Shown: piece after piece, positions 17,467 to 27,201 of the stretch | Layout: every line of letters starts with the position of its first letter | How positions within the stretch are numbered: the stretch's first letter is position 1 | Source: an uncultured Bacteroidales bacterium | GTDB lineage: Bacteria > Bacteroidota > Bacteroidia > Bacteroidales > CAIXZF01 | Length of the DNA: 64,000 bases | Direction: 5' to 3' | Assembly (NCBI GenBank): GCA_903923925.1 | Contig: CAIXZF010000029.1 | Location: 1 to 64,000 of the forward strand | Made by a program: the position numbers and the translations under genes | The notes under the pieces: model-generated | Seen by the model: the letters and a program-made list of their open reading frames with translations, nothing else | The model's database searches: none | What the model was told of the DNA's origin: nothing

Positions 17467-20400
17467 CTACATATTTCGTCGGTATTGACCTCCAACACTA
17501 AAAAGAGCGTTGGTTATCTGGCCAATTGAACAATACTTAGTAGCCTCAATAAGATTTTCGAAAATATTTCTATTATGAATTGCCGCCTCTTTGAGGTTTT
17601 CCATCGCCGTTTCAGATTCTTTTTTATATGTTTTGTGAAGATTATTTAACATTTCTATTTGAAACTGTTTTTCAATTTCAGTAGCACGAATAACTTCTCC
17701 TGGAATAATCGTAGGTGATCCTTTGCTTGAAAGGAACGTATTAACACCCATAATCGGCAGTTTGCCAGAGTGCTTTAATGTTTCATAGTAAAGAGATTCT
17801 TCCTGAATTTTACTTCTTTGATACATTGTTTCCATTGCGCCTAAAACGCCTCCACGTTCAGATAACCTATCGAATTCCATCAGCACAGCCTCTTCAACCA
17901 GATCAGTTAGTTCTTCAATAATAAATGAACCTTGCAAAGGGTTTTGATTTTTTGCCAAACCTAACTCATGATTAATAATCATCTGAATGGCCATTGCTCT
18001 TCTTACAGATTCTTCAGTTGGTGTCGTAATTGCTTCATCGTAAGCATTGGTATGCAATGAGTTGCAGTTGTCATAAATTGCATACAGGGCCTGTAAAGTG
18101 GTGCGTATATCATTGAAATCAATTTCCTGAGCATGCAGTGAACGACCAGAAGTTTGAATATGATATTTTAACATTTGGGAACGAGAATTGGCTTTATATC
18201 TGTATTTCATCGCTTTGGCCCAGATCAACCTTGCCACACGACCCATAACTGAATATTCAGGATCTATTCCATTTGAGAAGAAAAATGACAGATTGGGTGC
18301 GAATTTATCAATATCCATTCCACGGGACAGGTAGTATTCCACGTAAGTAAAACCATTTGCCAATGTGAAAGCAAGCTGACTTATGGGATTAGCTCCAGCT
18401 TCAGCAATATGATAACCTGAAATCGAAACACTATAAAAATTTCGGACATTGCTGCGAATGAAATACTCCTGAATATCGCCCATCATTTTTAAGGCAAAAT
18501 CTGTCGAAAATATGCAGGTATTCTGTGCCTGATCTTCTTTCAGAATATCTGCCTGAACCGTTCCTCTTACCTGACTCAGGGTTTCTGACTTAATTTTAAG
18601 ATAAATATCCTCAGGCAGAACCTGATTACCAGTAACACCCAGAAGCATAAGGCCAAGTCCATTATTGCCTTCAGGTAAAATCTCCTGATAGCGTGGGCGT
18701 TTAGTGCCTTTAATCTGATAAATTTCTATTATTTTATTTTCAACTTCATCTTCAAGACCATTCGCCCGAATATATTTTTCACATTGCTGGTCAATAGCTG
18801 CATTCATGAAATATCCTACAAGGGTAGGAGCTGGGCCATTAATTGTCATTGATACAGAAGTCTTTGCATCAGCGAGATCGAATCCAGAGTAGAGTTTTTT
18901 TGCATCATCAAGGCATGCTATCGAAACTCCAGCATTTCCTATTTTCCCATAAATGTCAGGACGAATATCAGGATCGTTGCCATAAAGAGTTGGAGAATCA
19001 AAAGCTGTTGAAAGTCTGGTTGCAGGAAGTCCGACAGATAGGTAATGGAATCGCTTATTTGTTCTTTCAGGGCCACCTTCACCCGCAAACATTCTTGTAG
19101 GGTCTTCGTTTTCGCGTTTAAAAGGGAAAACACCTCCTGCATAGGGAAATTCTCCCGGAACATTTTCGCGGAGGTTCCATTTTAAAATATCGCCCCATGC
19201 CTTGTAAGAAGGCAGACTTATTTTTGGGATACTTAGTTTTGAAAGGGATTCAGTGTGGGTTTGTATGCAGATTTCTTTGTCTCTTACTTTGTAAATATAA
19301 AATTCGTCCTTGTAACTTTTAACCTTATCGGGCCAATTACTGAGGATCTCAATATTTTGATTATCAAGTGTTTGTTCAATTTCCTTGTAAATTATTTTGA
19401 GGTTATCAATCTGAATTTCAGTATTGAAGTCGCTCGTTTTTTTGCTTAAATGTTGGTTATTGTTTGAGTTCAGAATGTTGATGGTATTCTGAATGCTATA
19501 AAGGTTTTGAGCAATATTTGCCTGTTCAACTGACCATTTGTTGTAATTTCTTACTGTTTCTGTAATTTCTGCCAGATATCGTGTTCTTTTCGGAGGAATT
19601 ATAAATATTTTGTCTTCCATTTCATGGTGGGAAACAAAATTTGATGATAGTTGAGCTGAAGCCTTCTCGTTTAGTTTGATAATCAATGCTTTATATAAAA
19701 CATTAATGCCAGGGTCATTAAACTGTGATGCCATTGTTCCATATACAGGCATTTCTTCTACTTCTTTGTCGAAGAGTTTGCTGTTGCGCTGATATTGTTT
19801 TTTTACATCTCTCAGAGCATCCAAAGCGCCTCTTTTGTCGAATTTATTAATAGCGACAAGGTCAGCAAAGTCGAGCATGTCAATTTTTTCGAGTTGAGAA
19901 GCTGCACCATATTCAGGAGTCATAACATACAGAGAAACATCACAATAGTCAACAATCTCTGTATCTGATTGCCCGATTCCTGAGGTTTCAACAATAATTA
20001 AATTAAAGCCGGCTGCCTTGAGAATGGTAAGTGTATCCTTAATATATCTCGACAGCGCGAGATTAGATTGCCTTGTTGCCAGTGATCGCATATAAACCCT
20101 GTCGGTATTGATCGAATTCATGCGGATTCTATCACCAAGCAATGCCCCTCCGGTTTTTCGTTTTGTAGGGTCAACAGAAACCACTGCAATGTTTTTGCCA
20201 TACTGATCATCCAAAAAGCGCCTAACCAATTCATCAACCAAAGATGATTTTCCAGCACCACCTGTTCCGGTTATTCCCAGAACAGGAACAGGCTTGTCGG
20301 CGCAATTTTTCTCCAGTTGTTCAATTATTCCTTTAACTTTCTCCGGCGAATTCTCAACTGCAGTTATTAAACTTGCGATTTTAGTGATTTCTGTAGTAGC

Positions 20401-20877
20401 CAATGTATTGAAATCCATTGATTTGTCAACAATCCCACAAGGGAAATCAGATTGTTCGAGTATAATGTTAATCATCCCCTGTAATCCTAATGTTCTGCCA
20501 TCGTCCGGAGAAAATAAACGACAGATGCCATAAGCATGGAGTTCAGACAATTCTTTAGGAAGGATAACCCCGCCGCCGCCACCGAATATTTTTATATGCC
20601 CGCAGCCTTTTTCGTGAAGGAGATCGTGCATGTATTTAAAATATTCCATATGCCCACCCTGGTAGGAAGTTATTGCAATGGCCTGAACATCTTCCTGAAT
20701 AGCACAATCAACTACTTCAATAACAGATCGGTCGTGTCCAAGGTGAATAACTTCGGCACCGCTGGCCTGAAGAATGCGGCGCATGATATTAATGGTAGCA
20801 TCGTGGCCGTCGAAAAGAGCGGCTGCTGTAACAATCCGGATAGGATTTTGGGGTTGATAAGGGTCAACCTGTTGCAT
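17467..20877 (-). CDS. icmF: Fused isobutyryl-CoA mutase (IcmF) with built-in G-protein chaperone
   Basis: About 1,136 residues in the IcmF order: an N-terminal B12-binding domain ([12 protein letters not shown], the DxHD cobalamin box, with the lower-ligand His), a MeaB-type GTPase (P-loop [32 protein letters not shown]), then a large TIM-barrel substrate domain ([18 protein letters not shown] and the [19 protein letters not shown] segment). IcmF interconverts isobutyryl-CoA and n-butyryl-CoA; some members act on isovaleryl/pivalyl-CoA. Start: ATG 20877 lies 21 nt after a TATCTTTG promoter element, which itself sits inside the longer open frame, so the upstream starts are rejected. It lies between a beta-oxidation set and butyrate kinase. 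Confidence 0.9.
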   Translation of the reverse strand: MQQVDPYQPQNPIRIVTAAALFDGHDATINIMRRILQASGAEVIHLGHDRSVIEVVDCAIQEDVQAIAITSYQGGHMEYFKYMHDLLHEKGCGHIKIFGGGGGVILPKELSELHAYGICRLFSPDDGRTLGLQGMINIILEQSDFPCGIVDKSMDFNTLATTEITKIASLITAVENSPEKVKGIIEQLEKNCADKPVPVLGITGTGGAGKSSLVDELVRRFLDDQYGKNIAVVSVDPTKRKTGGALLGDRIRMNSINTDRVYMRSLATRQSNLALSRYIKDTLTILKAAGFNLIIVETSGIGQSDTEIVDYCDVSLYVMTPEYGAASQLEKIDMLDFADLVAINKFDKRGALDALRDVKKQYQRNSKLFDKEVEEMPVYGTMASQFNDPGINVLYKALIIKLNEKASAQLSSNFVSHHEMEDKIFIIPPKRTRYLAEITETVRNYNKWSVEQANIAQNLYSIQNTINILNSNNNQHLSKKTSDFNTEIQIDNLKIIYKEIEQTLDNQNIEILSNWPDKVKSYKDEFYIYKVRDKEICIQTHTESLSKLSIPKISLPSYKAWGDILKWNLRENVPGEFPYAGGVFPFKRENEDPTRMFAGEGGPERTNKRFHYLSVGLPATRLSTAFDSPTLYGNDPDIRPDIYGKIGNAGVSIACLDDAKKLYSGFDLADAKTSVSMTINGPAPTLVGYFMNAAIDQQCEKYIRANGLEDEVENKIIEIYQIKGTKRPRYQEILPEGNNGLGLMLLGVTGNQVLPEDIYLKIKSETLSQVRGTVQADILKEDQAQNTCIFSTDFALKMMGDIQEYFIRSNVRNFYSVSISGYHIAEAGANPISQLAFTLANGFTYVEYYLSRGMDIDKFAPNLSFFFSNGIDPEYSVMGRVARLIWAKAMKYRYKANSRSQMLKYHIQTSGRSLHAQEIDFNDIRTTLQALYAIYDNCNSLHTNAYDEAITTPTEESVRRAMAIQMIINHELGLAKNQNPLQGSFIIEELTDLVEEAVLMEFDRLSERGGVLGAMETMYQRSKIQEESLYYETLKHSGKLPIMGVNTFLSSKGSPTIIPGEVIRATEIEKQFQIEMLNNLHKTYKKESETAMENLKEAAIHNRNIFENLIEATKYCSIGQITNALFSVGGQYRRNM

Positions 20878-20897
20878 AGTTAAGAAGATTTGATGGA

Positions 20898-20905
20898 CAA
20901 AGATA
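20898..20905 (-). promoter_or_regulatory. -7 element of icmF
   Basis: TATCTTTG on the minus strand, about 20 nt before the icmF ATG, so transcription would start only a few nucleotides before the gene. It shows that icmF can be expressed apart from the genes on the far side of the inserted segment. No TTTG was found at the -33 spacing. Confidence 0.6.
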
Positions 20906-20943
20906 GTTAGATAATTGTTTTTGAGGTAATATTGTTGGTGATC

Positions 20944-20981
20944 ATTCTGTTGAGTCATGCCATGGCATGACTCAACAGAAT
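20944..20981. repeat. 38-bp perfect palindrome A at the left edge of the insert
   Basis: A perfect palindrome of 19-bp arms with no loop; its core is GTCATGCCATGGCATGAC and its ends are ATTCTGT and ACAGAAT. It lies just upstream of the icmF promoter. A closely related copy sits at 22297-22334 on the other side of the accessory insert. Confidence 0.9.
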
Positions 20982-21082
20982 GCAAATTGTCAGATATGTT
21001 TTTGGTGTATCTGATAATAAGGTCTATTTTTATAGAAGTTTTTATCTGAAACCAGTTCTTGTAATACAAAAGATAAATAATT

Positions 21083-21316
21083 ATGAAAAAATTACTTTGC
21101 TCTTTCTTTTGGTTGGTTTTTTCTTTTGTGCTATTTGGGCAAAATACAGCAGCTGTTGTCTAAAACATAACCGTTACCGAGCAATCCAATTGCACGTTTA
21201 TGGTAGATATTTGGTATGATCTATATGATGCCCAGGGCGATACCATAACGGTAAGCATGCAGGTTTCTAATAATGTCCTTTGCGCAGGCGATGTAAATGG
21301 GAGTTTTGTACCGTAG
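21083..21316 (+). pseudogene. Ghost of a secreted FISUMP-type protein (in-frame stop, internal loss)
   Basis: Reading from ATG 21083: a lipoprotein/secretion-like leader ([20 protein letters not shown]), an in-frame TAA at 21161, then the same frame goes on with a VDIWYDLYDAQGDTITVSMQ segment of the kind found at the front of FISUMP-domain proteins, and ends with LCAGDVNGSFVP before TAG. That last motif matches the tail of the dockerin-like modules in the giant protein (CSGDANGSYVP) and the FISUMP protein (CVGDVNQSYFP). The two halves look joined by an internal deletion. No function is expected. Confidence 0.6.
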
Positions 21317-21357
21317 AAATTGTTTCAGCCTATTAAAGATATTAAACACCAATTCGT

Positions 21358-21365
21358 TATCTTTG
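21358..21365 (+). promoter_or_regulatory. -7 element upstream of the DUF6922-like gene
   Basis: TATCTTTG, 30 nt before ATG 21396. A short palindrome ATAGCTAT follows about 11 nt later, within the expected 5' leader, and could be an operator. Confidence 0.5.
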
Positions 21366-21395
21366 TAATAATTGCATAGCTATTAAACGAATTAG

Positions 21396-21629
21396 ATGAA
21401 CATTTCAGCTTTTCCAAAATATATATTCTGGTCCTATAAGCCAGAAGCTGATTTGCCCGAGTCATTGGTCACTGAGCAAGTTCTACTTTATGGAGATCTT
21501 GAGGATATGTTTCGATTGTCTGATTTGGTCTCAAATCAAGTAATAGAAACAGTAAACAAGAAAATAAGCGACACTGGACGTTGGCAAAAACGAACAAATT
21601 TTATTAATAAAGTAATCCTTAGAAAGTGA
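21396..21629 (+). CDS. Small DUF6922-like protein, probable partner of an AbiEii-type toxin
   Basis: A 77-residue protein (MNISAFPKYIFWSYKPEADL...) with the FWSY-x-P-x-A-D-L and Q-V-L-Y-G-D-x-x-D opening and a basic C-terminus. This type of short protein is commonly annotated DUF6922 and is found just before nucleotidyltransferase AbiEii/AbiGii genes; I infer an antitoxin-like role from position. Its TGA overlaps the GTG start of the next gene by 4 nt, a sign of translational coupling. It looks intact although the downstream partner is frameshifted. Confidence 0.6.
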   Translation: MNISAFPKYIFWSYKPEADLPESLVTEQVLLYGDLEDMFRLSDLVSNQVIETVNKKISDTGRWQKRTNFINKVILRK

Positions 21630-22275
21630 AGTTACTATTTGAAAAGCTTCCATTAACTACTTCTGCATTATTAAAACAACTTTCAAAAGAGAAATATTTG
21701 AATCGTTTCTCATTGATTGGTGGTACAGCCTTAGCACTGCAAATAGGACACCGTCTGAGGATCTTGATTTTGTTTTTGATGGTGAAAATATAGATTCATT
21801 GAGTATTAAGCGATTCATTACCAAGTTATTCCCTAATTTTAAACTAATGAGAGAAGAGAAAGGATTTCAACTGGATTTTATTGTTCAAGATGTGAAAGTC
21901 ACTTTTTTTTCCGGAGGCGCTGTTTTAATCCCGTTTAAAGTAAAGGATTACACATGTCCATTTGAAAACTTGAATATTGCAACAATTAGTACCATCGCTG
22001 CGCTAAAAATGTCAGCGATTTCTCAGCGGAGTACAATGCGTGATTATTATGATCTTTATTTTTTGGCAAAGCACATCCTGCCACTACCGGAAATATATGC
22101 ACTAAGCAAGAGTCTTTTCCCTGCCCTGTCGTCGATAATATATTCAGAAACAATAGTTTATACGAATGATATTCCAGAAGAAACTATAAGCGGGCATTTA
22201 CTTCCTTCCGAAATAATTACCAAATATCAAATTGCTGATTTTTTTGTCGACGAGATCAGAAAAATGAAACTATAG
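21626..22275 (+). pseudogene. Frameshifted AbiEii/AbiGii-type nucleotidyltransferase toxin
   Basis: From GTG 21626 the frame reads a helical start, then SLIGGTALALQIGHR, the GGTAL nucleotide-binding motif of AbiEii-type (DUF1814) enzymes, and then loses frame near 21750. The next frame resumes with SEDLDFVFDGENIDSL (the catalytic D-x-D) and goes on for about 160 residues with AAL-x-M-x-A-x-x-x-R-x-x-x-R-D-Y-Y-D-L-Y, a conserved AbiEii block. Net loss of 1 nt (or 4 nt from a CTTTCT-like stretch) would explain it. Family members transfer nucleotides to tRNA or other targets; here the toxin is presumably inactive. Sequencing error is the alternative. Confidence 0.7.
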
Positions 22276-22296
22276 AAAGGCCAAAACCCTCGATAC

Positions 22297-22334
22297 ATTC
22301 TGTAAGGTCATGCCATGGCATAACCCTACAGAAC
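22297..22334. repeat. 38-bp imperfect palindrome B at the right edge of the insert
   Basis: Same length and core (GTCATGCCATGGCAT) as palindrome A, 31 of 38 positions identical. Two of the differences are paired (positions 8/31 and 10/29), so the hairpin is kept; three others leave mismatches. It starts about 10 nt past the acyl-CoA dehydrogenase stop codon, where a terminator would lie, though no T-tract follows. Confidence 0.85.
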
Positions 22335-22344
22335 AATCTGGATA

Positions 22345-23487
22345 TTATTCCGTCATAATAGCCCTGGAAATAATAATTTTCTGGATTTCGCTGGTGCCTT
22401 CGTAAATCTGGGTGAGTTTTGCTTCACGCATGAGGCGTTCTACGTGGTATTCCTTAACGTAACCATATCCGCCATGAATCTGAACGGCTTCGGTAGTAAC
22501 AAACATAGCAGTTTCTGCAGCATAATATTTAGCCATTGCACTTGCAGTGCCGTATGGGAGGTGCTGATCCTTTAACCAGGCAGCCTTGAGACAAAAATAC
22601 CGTGAGGCTTCAATTCGCATGAGCATTTCTGCAAGTTTAAACCCAAGGCTTTGATGGTTAATGATTTGTGTGCCAAATGCTTTTCTGTCTTTTGCGTATT
22701 GAACAGCTCTTTCATAAGCACCTGAAGCAATTCCAAGAGCCTGAGCGGCGATGCCTATACGTCCTCCTTCGAGGGTTTTCATAGCGAATTTAAAACCGAA
22801 ACCATCTTCACCAATACGATTCTCTTTAGGAACTTTCACATCGTTGAACATCACGGAATGTGTATCTGAACTACGCATGCCCATTTTGTCTTCATGAGGT
22901 CCCAGTGTAATTCCAGGTGAGTCTTTTTCCACAATCAATACATTAATTCCTTTATGTCCTTTTTCTACATTGGTTTGTGCAATCAAAAGGTATGTAGAGG
23001 CAGAGTTTGCACTAGTGATCCAGTTTTTCGTACCGTTAACAAGATAATGGTCGCCCATATCAATTGCCGTTGTGCGTTGGCTGGTAGCATCAGATCCTGC
23101 ATCTGGCTCTGAAAGAAGGAATGCTCCGATTTTTTCACCTCTGGCAAGAGGTTTCAAATACTTTTCTTTTTGTTCTTCAGAAGCAAAAGCCTCAATTCCG
23201 TAGCAAACCAGGGAATTGTTAACAGACATAATGACTGAACAGGAGCTGTCGACTTTTGAGATCTCCTCCATTGCCAGAACATATGATATTGTGTCCATTC
23301 CGCCTCCATCATATTTTGGAGAAACCAGCATTCCCATAAATCCAAGTTCAGCCAGTGCTTTAACATGATGAGTGGGATATTCTGCTTTTGCATCACGTTC
23401 TAAAACGTCTTTTATCAATTCACGCTGGGCATAGTCTCTGGCAGCCTGGCGGATCATTTCCTGTTCTTCGGTGAAAGTAAATTCCAT
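22345..23487 (-). CDS. Short-chain acyl-CoA dehydrogenase (butyryl-CoA dehydrogenase-like)
   Basis: A 380-residue flavoenzyme that makes the C2-C3 double bond in acyl-CoA, passing electrons to ETF. Signatures are LSEPDAGSDATSQRT (FAD/substrate loop), NGTKNWITSA, the QIHGGYGYVKEYHVERLMR block and YEGTSEIQ with the catalytic Glu. Length and motifs fit short-chain members (Bcd/AcdA). It lies 23 nt downstream of the FabK-like gene and is the last gene of the beta-oxidation set before the palindrome-bounded insert. No etfAB in the window. Confidence 0.92.
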   Translation of the reverse strand: MEFTFTEEQEMIRQAARDYAQRELIKDVLERDAKAEYPTHHVKALAELGFMGMLVSPKYDGGGMDTISYVLAMEEISKVDSSCSVIMSVNNSLVCYGIEAFASEEQKEKYLKPLARGEKIGAFLLSEPDAGSDATSQRTTAIDMGDHYLVNGTKNWITSANSASTYLLIAQTNVEKGHKGINVLIVEKDSPGITLGPHEDKMGMRSSDTHSVMFNDVKVPKENRIGEDGFGFKFAMKTLEGGRIGIAAQALGIASGAYERAVQYAKDRKAFGTQIINHQSLGFKLAEMLMRIEASRYFCLKAAWLKDQHLPYGTASAMAKYYAAETAMFVTTEAVQIHGGYGYVKEYHVERLMREAKLTQIYEGTSEIQKIIISRAIMTE

Positions 23488-23510
23488 TTTATTAAGTATT
23501 TGTTTTTGAG

Positions 23511-24455
23511 TTAAAGTTCAAATTTGCAAACTTCTTTTTTCGCTGATTCAAATTCCTGAATTATAGTTTGAAGGATTTCGCCAGCAGGAATAATGTTGTG
23601 AATTGTAGCGGCAACCTGTCCTATTTCCAGCTCACCATTTTCCATATCACCTTCAAACATGCCTTTTTTTGCACGCCCATGTCCGAGTACATTCTTAAGT
23701 TGTTCAATTGAAACACCTTGATTCTCAAGAGCATGTATTTCGTTGAAAAAGTCATTTCTGATTAGTCTTACCGGAACGACATTCTTTAATGACAACAATG
23801 TATCGCCATCACCAGTTTCAATAATCCGGTTTTTAAAAGCAGCATGAGCGGAGGATTCCACAGAAGCGACAAAACGTGATCCAATCTGCACAGCATCTGC
23901 TCCAAGGGCAATTGCAGCTAGCATTGCTCTTCCTGAACCGATTCCACCGGCAGCTATAAGTGGGATGTCTGTAACCTCTCTAATCATGGGGATCAGGGTC
24001 ATTGTTGTAGTTTCTTCCTTGCCATTATGGCCACCAGCTTCAAATCCTTCAGCTACAATTGCATCAACTCCTGCTTCTAAACATTTCTTAGCAGATTTTG
24101 TGTTTGCCACTACATGAACCACTTTACAGCCCTGATCTTTGAGTTGAGAAGTCCATTTCATAGGGTTTCCGGCAGATGTAAAAACTATTTTAATATTATG
24201 ACGAAGTACTACATTGAATAGTTCTTCCACCTGAGGATAAATCATCGGGATATTTATTCCAAAAGGCTTTTCAGTTGCTTTTTTACATTTAATGATATGT
24301 TCTTCAAGGATATGAGGGTACATTGAACCAGCACCTATAAGCCCAAGTCCTCCGGCATTACTAACTGCTGATGCAAGCTTCCAGCCTGAACACCAGATCA
24401 TACCTGCCTGGATAATTGGGTACTTAATGTTAAATAGTGTGTTTATCCGGTTCAT
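23511..24455 (-). CDS. FMN-dependent nitronate monooxygenase / FabK-like enoyl reductase
   Basis: A 314-residue TIM-barrel flavoprotein of the NMO/FabK family: KYPIIQAGM at the start, AGGLGLIG, VDAIVAEGFEAGGHNG, PLIAAGGIGSG and ADAVQIGSRFVA (FMN phosphate site). NMO oxidises propionate-3-nitronate; FabK reduces enoyl-ACP. Position among acyl-CoA genes favours an enoyl-thioester reductase or oxidase role, but the sequence alone cannot choose between them. Start at ATG 24455 is followed directly by the expected first strand. Confidence 0.82.
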   Translation of the reverse strand: MNRINTLFNIKYPIIQAGMIWCSGWKLASAVSNAGGLGLIGAGSMYPHILEEHIIKCKKATEKPFGINIPMIYPQVEELFNVVLRHNIKIVFTSAGNPMKWTSQLKDQGCKVVHVVANTKSAKKCLEAGVDAIVAEGFEAGGHNGKEETTTMTLIPMIREVTDIPLIAAGGIGSGRAMLAAIALGADAVQIGSRFVASVESSAHAAFKNRIIETGDGDTLLSLKNVVPVRLIRNDFFNEIHALENQGVSIEQLKNVLGHGRAKKGMFEGDMENGELEIGQVAATIHNIIPAGEILQTIIQEFESAKKEVCKFEL

Positions 24456-24462
24456 TTTCGTA

Positions 24463-24535
24463 TTAACACGGAGACACGGAGGGCATGGAGTGTTCTGAAA
24501 AAAAATCTCCGTGTTCTCTGTGTCTCTGTGGTTAA
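24463..24535. repeat. Interspersed imperfect inverted repeat (CACGGAG/CTCCGTG type)
   Basis: The whole spacer between the thiolase and FabK-like genes is an inverted repeat: TTAACACGGAGACACGGAG on one side and CTCCGTGTTCTCTGTGTCTC...GGTTAA on the other. Its right end supplies the thiolase TAA stop. Sequences of this style are scattered between genes in many environmental genomes; origin unknown. Confidence 0.7.
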
Positions 24536-25773
24536 TTCTTTTTATATACGATTGCTACTAAAGTTTTATCATCACCACCCATGTTTACAGACATTCCATA
24601 AGGTTTATCTGAAGGAACAGCAACTTGATTTGCTCCGGCCTTTCCCGTTAATTGTTCCCATATGGTTACAGCCATATGAACTCCGGTTGCGCCTGTAGGA
24701 TGTCCCCATCCAATTAAACCTCCAGTTGTATTAATAGGAAATTTCCCGTCTCTGGCAGTATTTCCTGCCAACACAAAATCAGGGCCTTCACCTGGATTTG
24801 CAAGTCCAAGGGCCTCTGTTGCCAGAATACCTGCAATTGTAAAACAATCATGAACTTCGGCAGTTGCAACCTGATCCAGAGTAATCCCAGCATTATCAAG
24901 TGCCTGTTTAGCAGCAACTTTAAATGTAGTAAGTTCAGTTCTGTCAATCGGTGGTTTTGTAATATCAGCTTCAGCATGGCCATAAGAAACTATTTCAACA
25001 GCCTCAGAAAGAGGAATGCCAATGCGTTTCAAGCCTTCCTCAGAAACAATAGCTACTGAACTCGCCCCATCTGAAACTTTTGAGCAGTCAAAAACATTCA
25101 AATGATCTACAAAGGACTTCCCGTTTGGTTCCATCATTCCGAGGGCAGTGAGGTCTTTAGCCGAATTATGGTGTTCCTGAGCAGTTGAGCAGAGGCGTGC
25201 ATTTTCAATAGAATTGCTGAACCATTTTGCAAAAGCCTGCCTGGTTTTATCTCTTCCATATTTTTCATAATAAGCTCCAGCTCTGTCACTGAATTGTCCA
25301 GGGAAAAAATAAGCATGTCCATTCTTCCTGTCTTTTGCCCATCCAGCAGCTGCAAGATAATCAGCTCCATAAATAGCTTTCACCGTATTCTGAACCTCTA
25401 CGCCTAAAACTAATACTACATCAGCAGTTTCGGCAAGAATACTCTTTACGCCAGCTAAAAGAGCCAGTCCGCCTGTAGCACAGGCTCCTTCAACTCTTGT
25501 TGCAGGTTTATACATTAGCCCTTCATCAATAAAAGGGAAGAATGCGGCCATATTTGCCTGTCCGTTAAAACGTGAAGCAATGAAATTACCAATCACACAT
25601 TCATCAACATTGTCAGGGCCACCAATCATTTTTAAAGTTGCCTGTCCGGCTTCTTTCATGTATTGCTCTAGTCCTGCACGTTCTTTTTTAGGATTAAATT
25701 CTTTACGGCCGGTACCCATAGAAATGGTATTATAGCCAGCAACCAGATATACCTTTTTTCTTAACTTTGACAT
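24532..25773 (-). CDS. Thiolase family protein (acetyl-CoA acetyltransferase, SCP-x-like)
   Basis: A 413-residue thiolase-fold enzyme. The nucleophile Cys lies in RVEGACATGGLAL; the second active-site region is EVHDCFTIAG; the C-terminal GHPTGATGVH has the catalytic His and NMGGDDKTLVA ends the fold. Motifs fit the SCP-x/type II-like thiolases that cleave or form 3-ketoacyl-CoA. The second Cys of classic thiolases (CxGxG) is replaced by the NMGGD form typical of this subgroup. It sits 52 nt downstream of the 3-hydroxyacyl-CoA dehydrogenase on the same strand. Confidence 0.88.
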   Translation of the reverse strand: MSKLRKKVYLVAGYNTISMGTGRKEFNPKKERAGLEQYMKEAGQATLKMIGGPDNVDECVIGNFIASRFNGQANMAAFFPFIDEGLMYKPATRVEGACATGGLALLAGVKSILAETADVVLVLGVEVQNTVKAIYGADYLAAAGWAKDRKNGHAYFFPGQFSDRAGAYYEKYGRDKTRQAFAKWFSNSIENARLCSTAQEHHNSAKDLTALGMMEPNGKSFVDHLNVFDCSKVSDGASSVAIVSEEGLKRIGIPLSEAVEIVSYGHAEADITKPPIDRTELTTFKVAAKQALDNAGITLDQVATAEVHDCFTIAGILATEALGLANPGEGPDFVLAGNTARDGKFPINTTGGLIGWGHPTGATGVHMAVTIWEQLTGKAGANQVAVPSDKPYGMSVNMGGDDKTLVAIVYKKN

Positions 25774-25825
25774 GTCAGTGTTTTTTATATTTATTTCTTA
25801 ATATGTAATATTGTTCTTTTTAATA

Positions 25826-27160
25826 TTACACATAGTCATTGATTGGTCCGTATGCATGGAAAAAACCAGTTAAAAGTACAGTATTAACATCATTTTCATT
25901 GAGTGCTACTCCATCCTTCACCAGATTTTGTCCGATATTTTTAGTGTTTTCAGCAAATGCAATAGCCAAAGCTGCGCCTTTTGTATTAAGGTCTTTCAGG
26001 TTATTGAAAAAGATTCTTAATACATCTTCTTTTTTAGGATTTCTCAGAATAGTCTTCCACGCAGGAGCATTTTCAGGCAAAGCACCTAGTCTTTCATCAC
26101 AAGTACTTTGAATGTCAGCAATAGCTACATATTCGTTTTTGGCAGGTGAATAAATGCCAGTAACTTTCCCTTTTTCATACTTGAGAAAGCCGTCTTTCTG
26201 TGATCCATCTGAAAACTGACCACCTTTAATCCCTTTTGAAACAAATTCATCCAGTAAAGTACTATGCAATCTCTTGCCTGTAAGGCGTGAATTCATAACA
26301 CTCAGAATATATTGACAAACGTCAAGTCCAACGTAATCAATTAGTTGAAAAATACCCATTGGGCGAATCAGGAAGTCCTGACTAACTTTATTGATCATGT
26401 AAACAGATTCTGTAAAAGGATAATTTCCTGAGAGTCGTTCAACTTCGCTTACACCGAAGATCAAGTCGCGCATAAAATGTCCATTGCCAATAAAACCTGC
26501 AACGTCATTCGATGGGACAACAGTTTTTTTGAGGTTTTTTGCATATTGAAGCGCAAAGGCAGTTAATTCTTCAGTTGTATTTTCTGCTTTAATTACTTCA
26601 ACTAGTTTTTGAATGGCAGGTGGGTTGTAAAAATGGAAGCCAATTATTCTTCCTTCCAGACTTGCCTGTATATCGAGTTCTGTTATTGGAATTGAGGAGG
26701 TATTTGTAAAGAACCAGGGTTTATTCGGATTGTTAGTGTTAATTTTTGAAAACAATTCGATCTTTATAGCAGGATCTTCTTTTGCTGCCTCAAAAACCAC
26801 AAATGAATCATAGGCAGCCTCAATTCTTGTAACCGGGCTAACGATATGAAGCACATCATGAACGTATTGGTTAACAATATCTGAATTTTCAACCAGGTCA
26901 CTTCTGTCGTGGTAGAGTTTTCGTAACTGGATTAATTTTTTTTCTGCAGCTTTTAAAACCTGAACTTTAAGGTATTGAACAAGCCCTTTAAGTCCGAGGG
27001 GAGAAATGTCAATAGCATTAAGCCTGAATGCTTTGTCTTTGTTTTCGGGTTTAAGGCTTATGTCTGCCATTTCAAGAGCAGTGAGAAGCAAAATACCACT
27101 GCCCATTTTCCCGGCAGCTCCTATAACGCTCACATTCTGAAGTCTTTCTTCGTAATTCAT
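25826..27160 (-). CDS. 3-hydroxyacyl-CoA dehydrogenase, NAD-binding
   Basis: A 444-residue enzyme that oxidises 3-hydroxyacyl-CoA with NAD. The N-terminal Rossmann motif is VIGAAGKMGSG; the catalytic His lies in GFHFYNPP, and NDVAGFIGN marks the start of the C-terminal helical part. It is longer than monofunctional HBD enzymes (about 280-310), with an extended C-terminal helical region and an insertion after the glycine loop, as in the large single-function forms seen in Bacteroidota. It lies between crotonase and thiolase genes of one transcription unit. Confidence 0.87.
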   Translation of the reverse strand: MNYEERLQNVSVIGAAGKMGSGILLLTALEMADISLKPENKDKAFRLNAIDISPLGLKGLVQYLKVQVLKAAEKKLIQLRKLYHDRSDLVENSDIVNQYVHDVLHIVSPVTRIEAAYDSFVVFEAAKEDPAIKIELFSKINTNNPNKPWFFTNTSSIPITELDIQASLEGRIIGFHFYNPPAIQKLVEVIKAENTTEELTAFALQYAKNLKKTVVPSNDVAGFIGNGHFMRDLIFGVSEVERLSGNYPFTESVYMINKVSQDFLIRPMGIFQLIDYVGLDVCQYILSVMNSRLTGKRLHSTLLDEFVSKGIKGGQFSDGSQKDGFLKYEKGKVTGIYSPAKNEYVAIADIQSTCDERLGALPENAPAWKTILRNPKKEDVLRIFFNNLKDLNTKGAALAIAFAENTKNIGQNLVKDGVALNENDVNTVLLTGFFHAYGPINDYV

Positions 27161-27201
27161 ATAATAAAATTGATATTTTGAAAAGTGATTATATCCAAAT
27201 A

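Noticed and set aside
20878-21069. Upstream starts for icmF
   Set aside because: The -7 element at 20898-20905 and palindrome A lie within this stretch; the family starts at the B12-binding domain.
22297-22334. Palindrome B as a simple terminator of acyl-CoA dehydrogenase
   Set aside because: No T-tract follows it and it shares its core with palindrome A, which is not after a gene end; a paired origin explains both better, though termination is not excluded.
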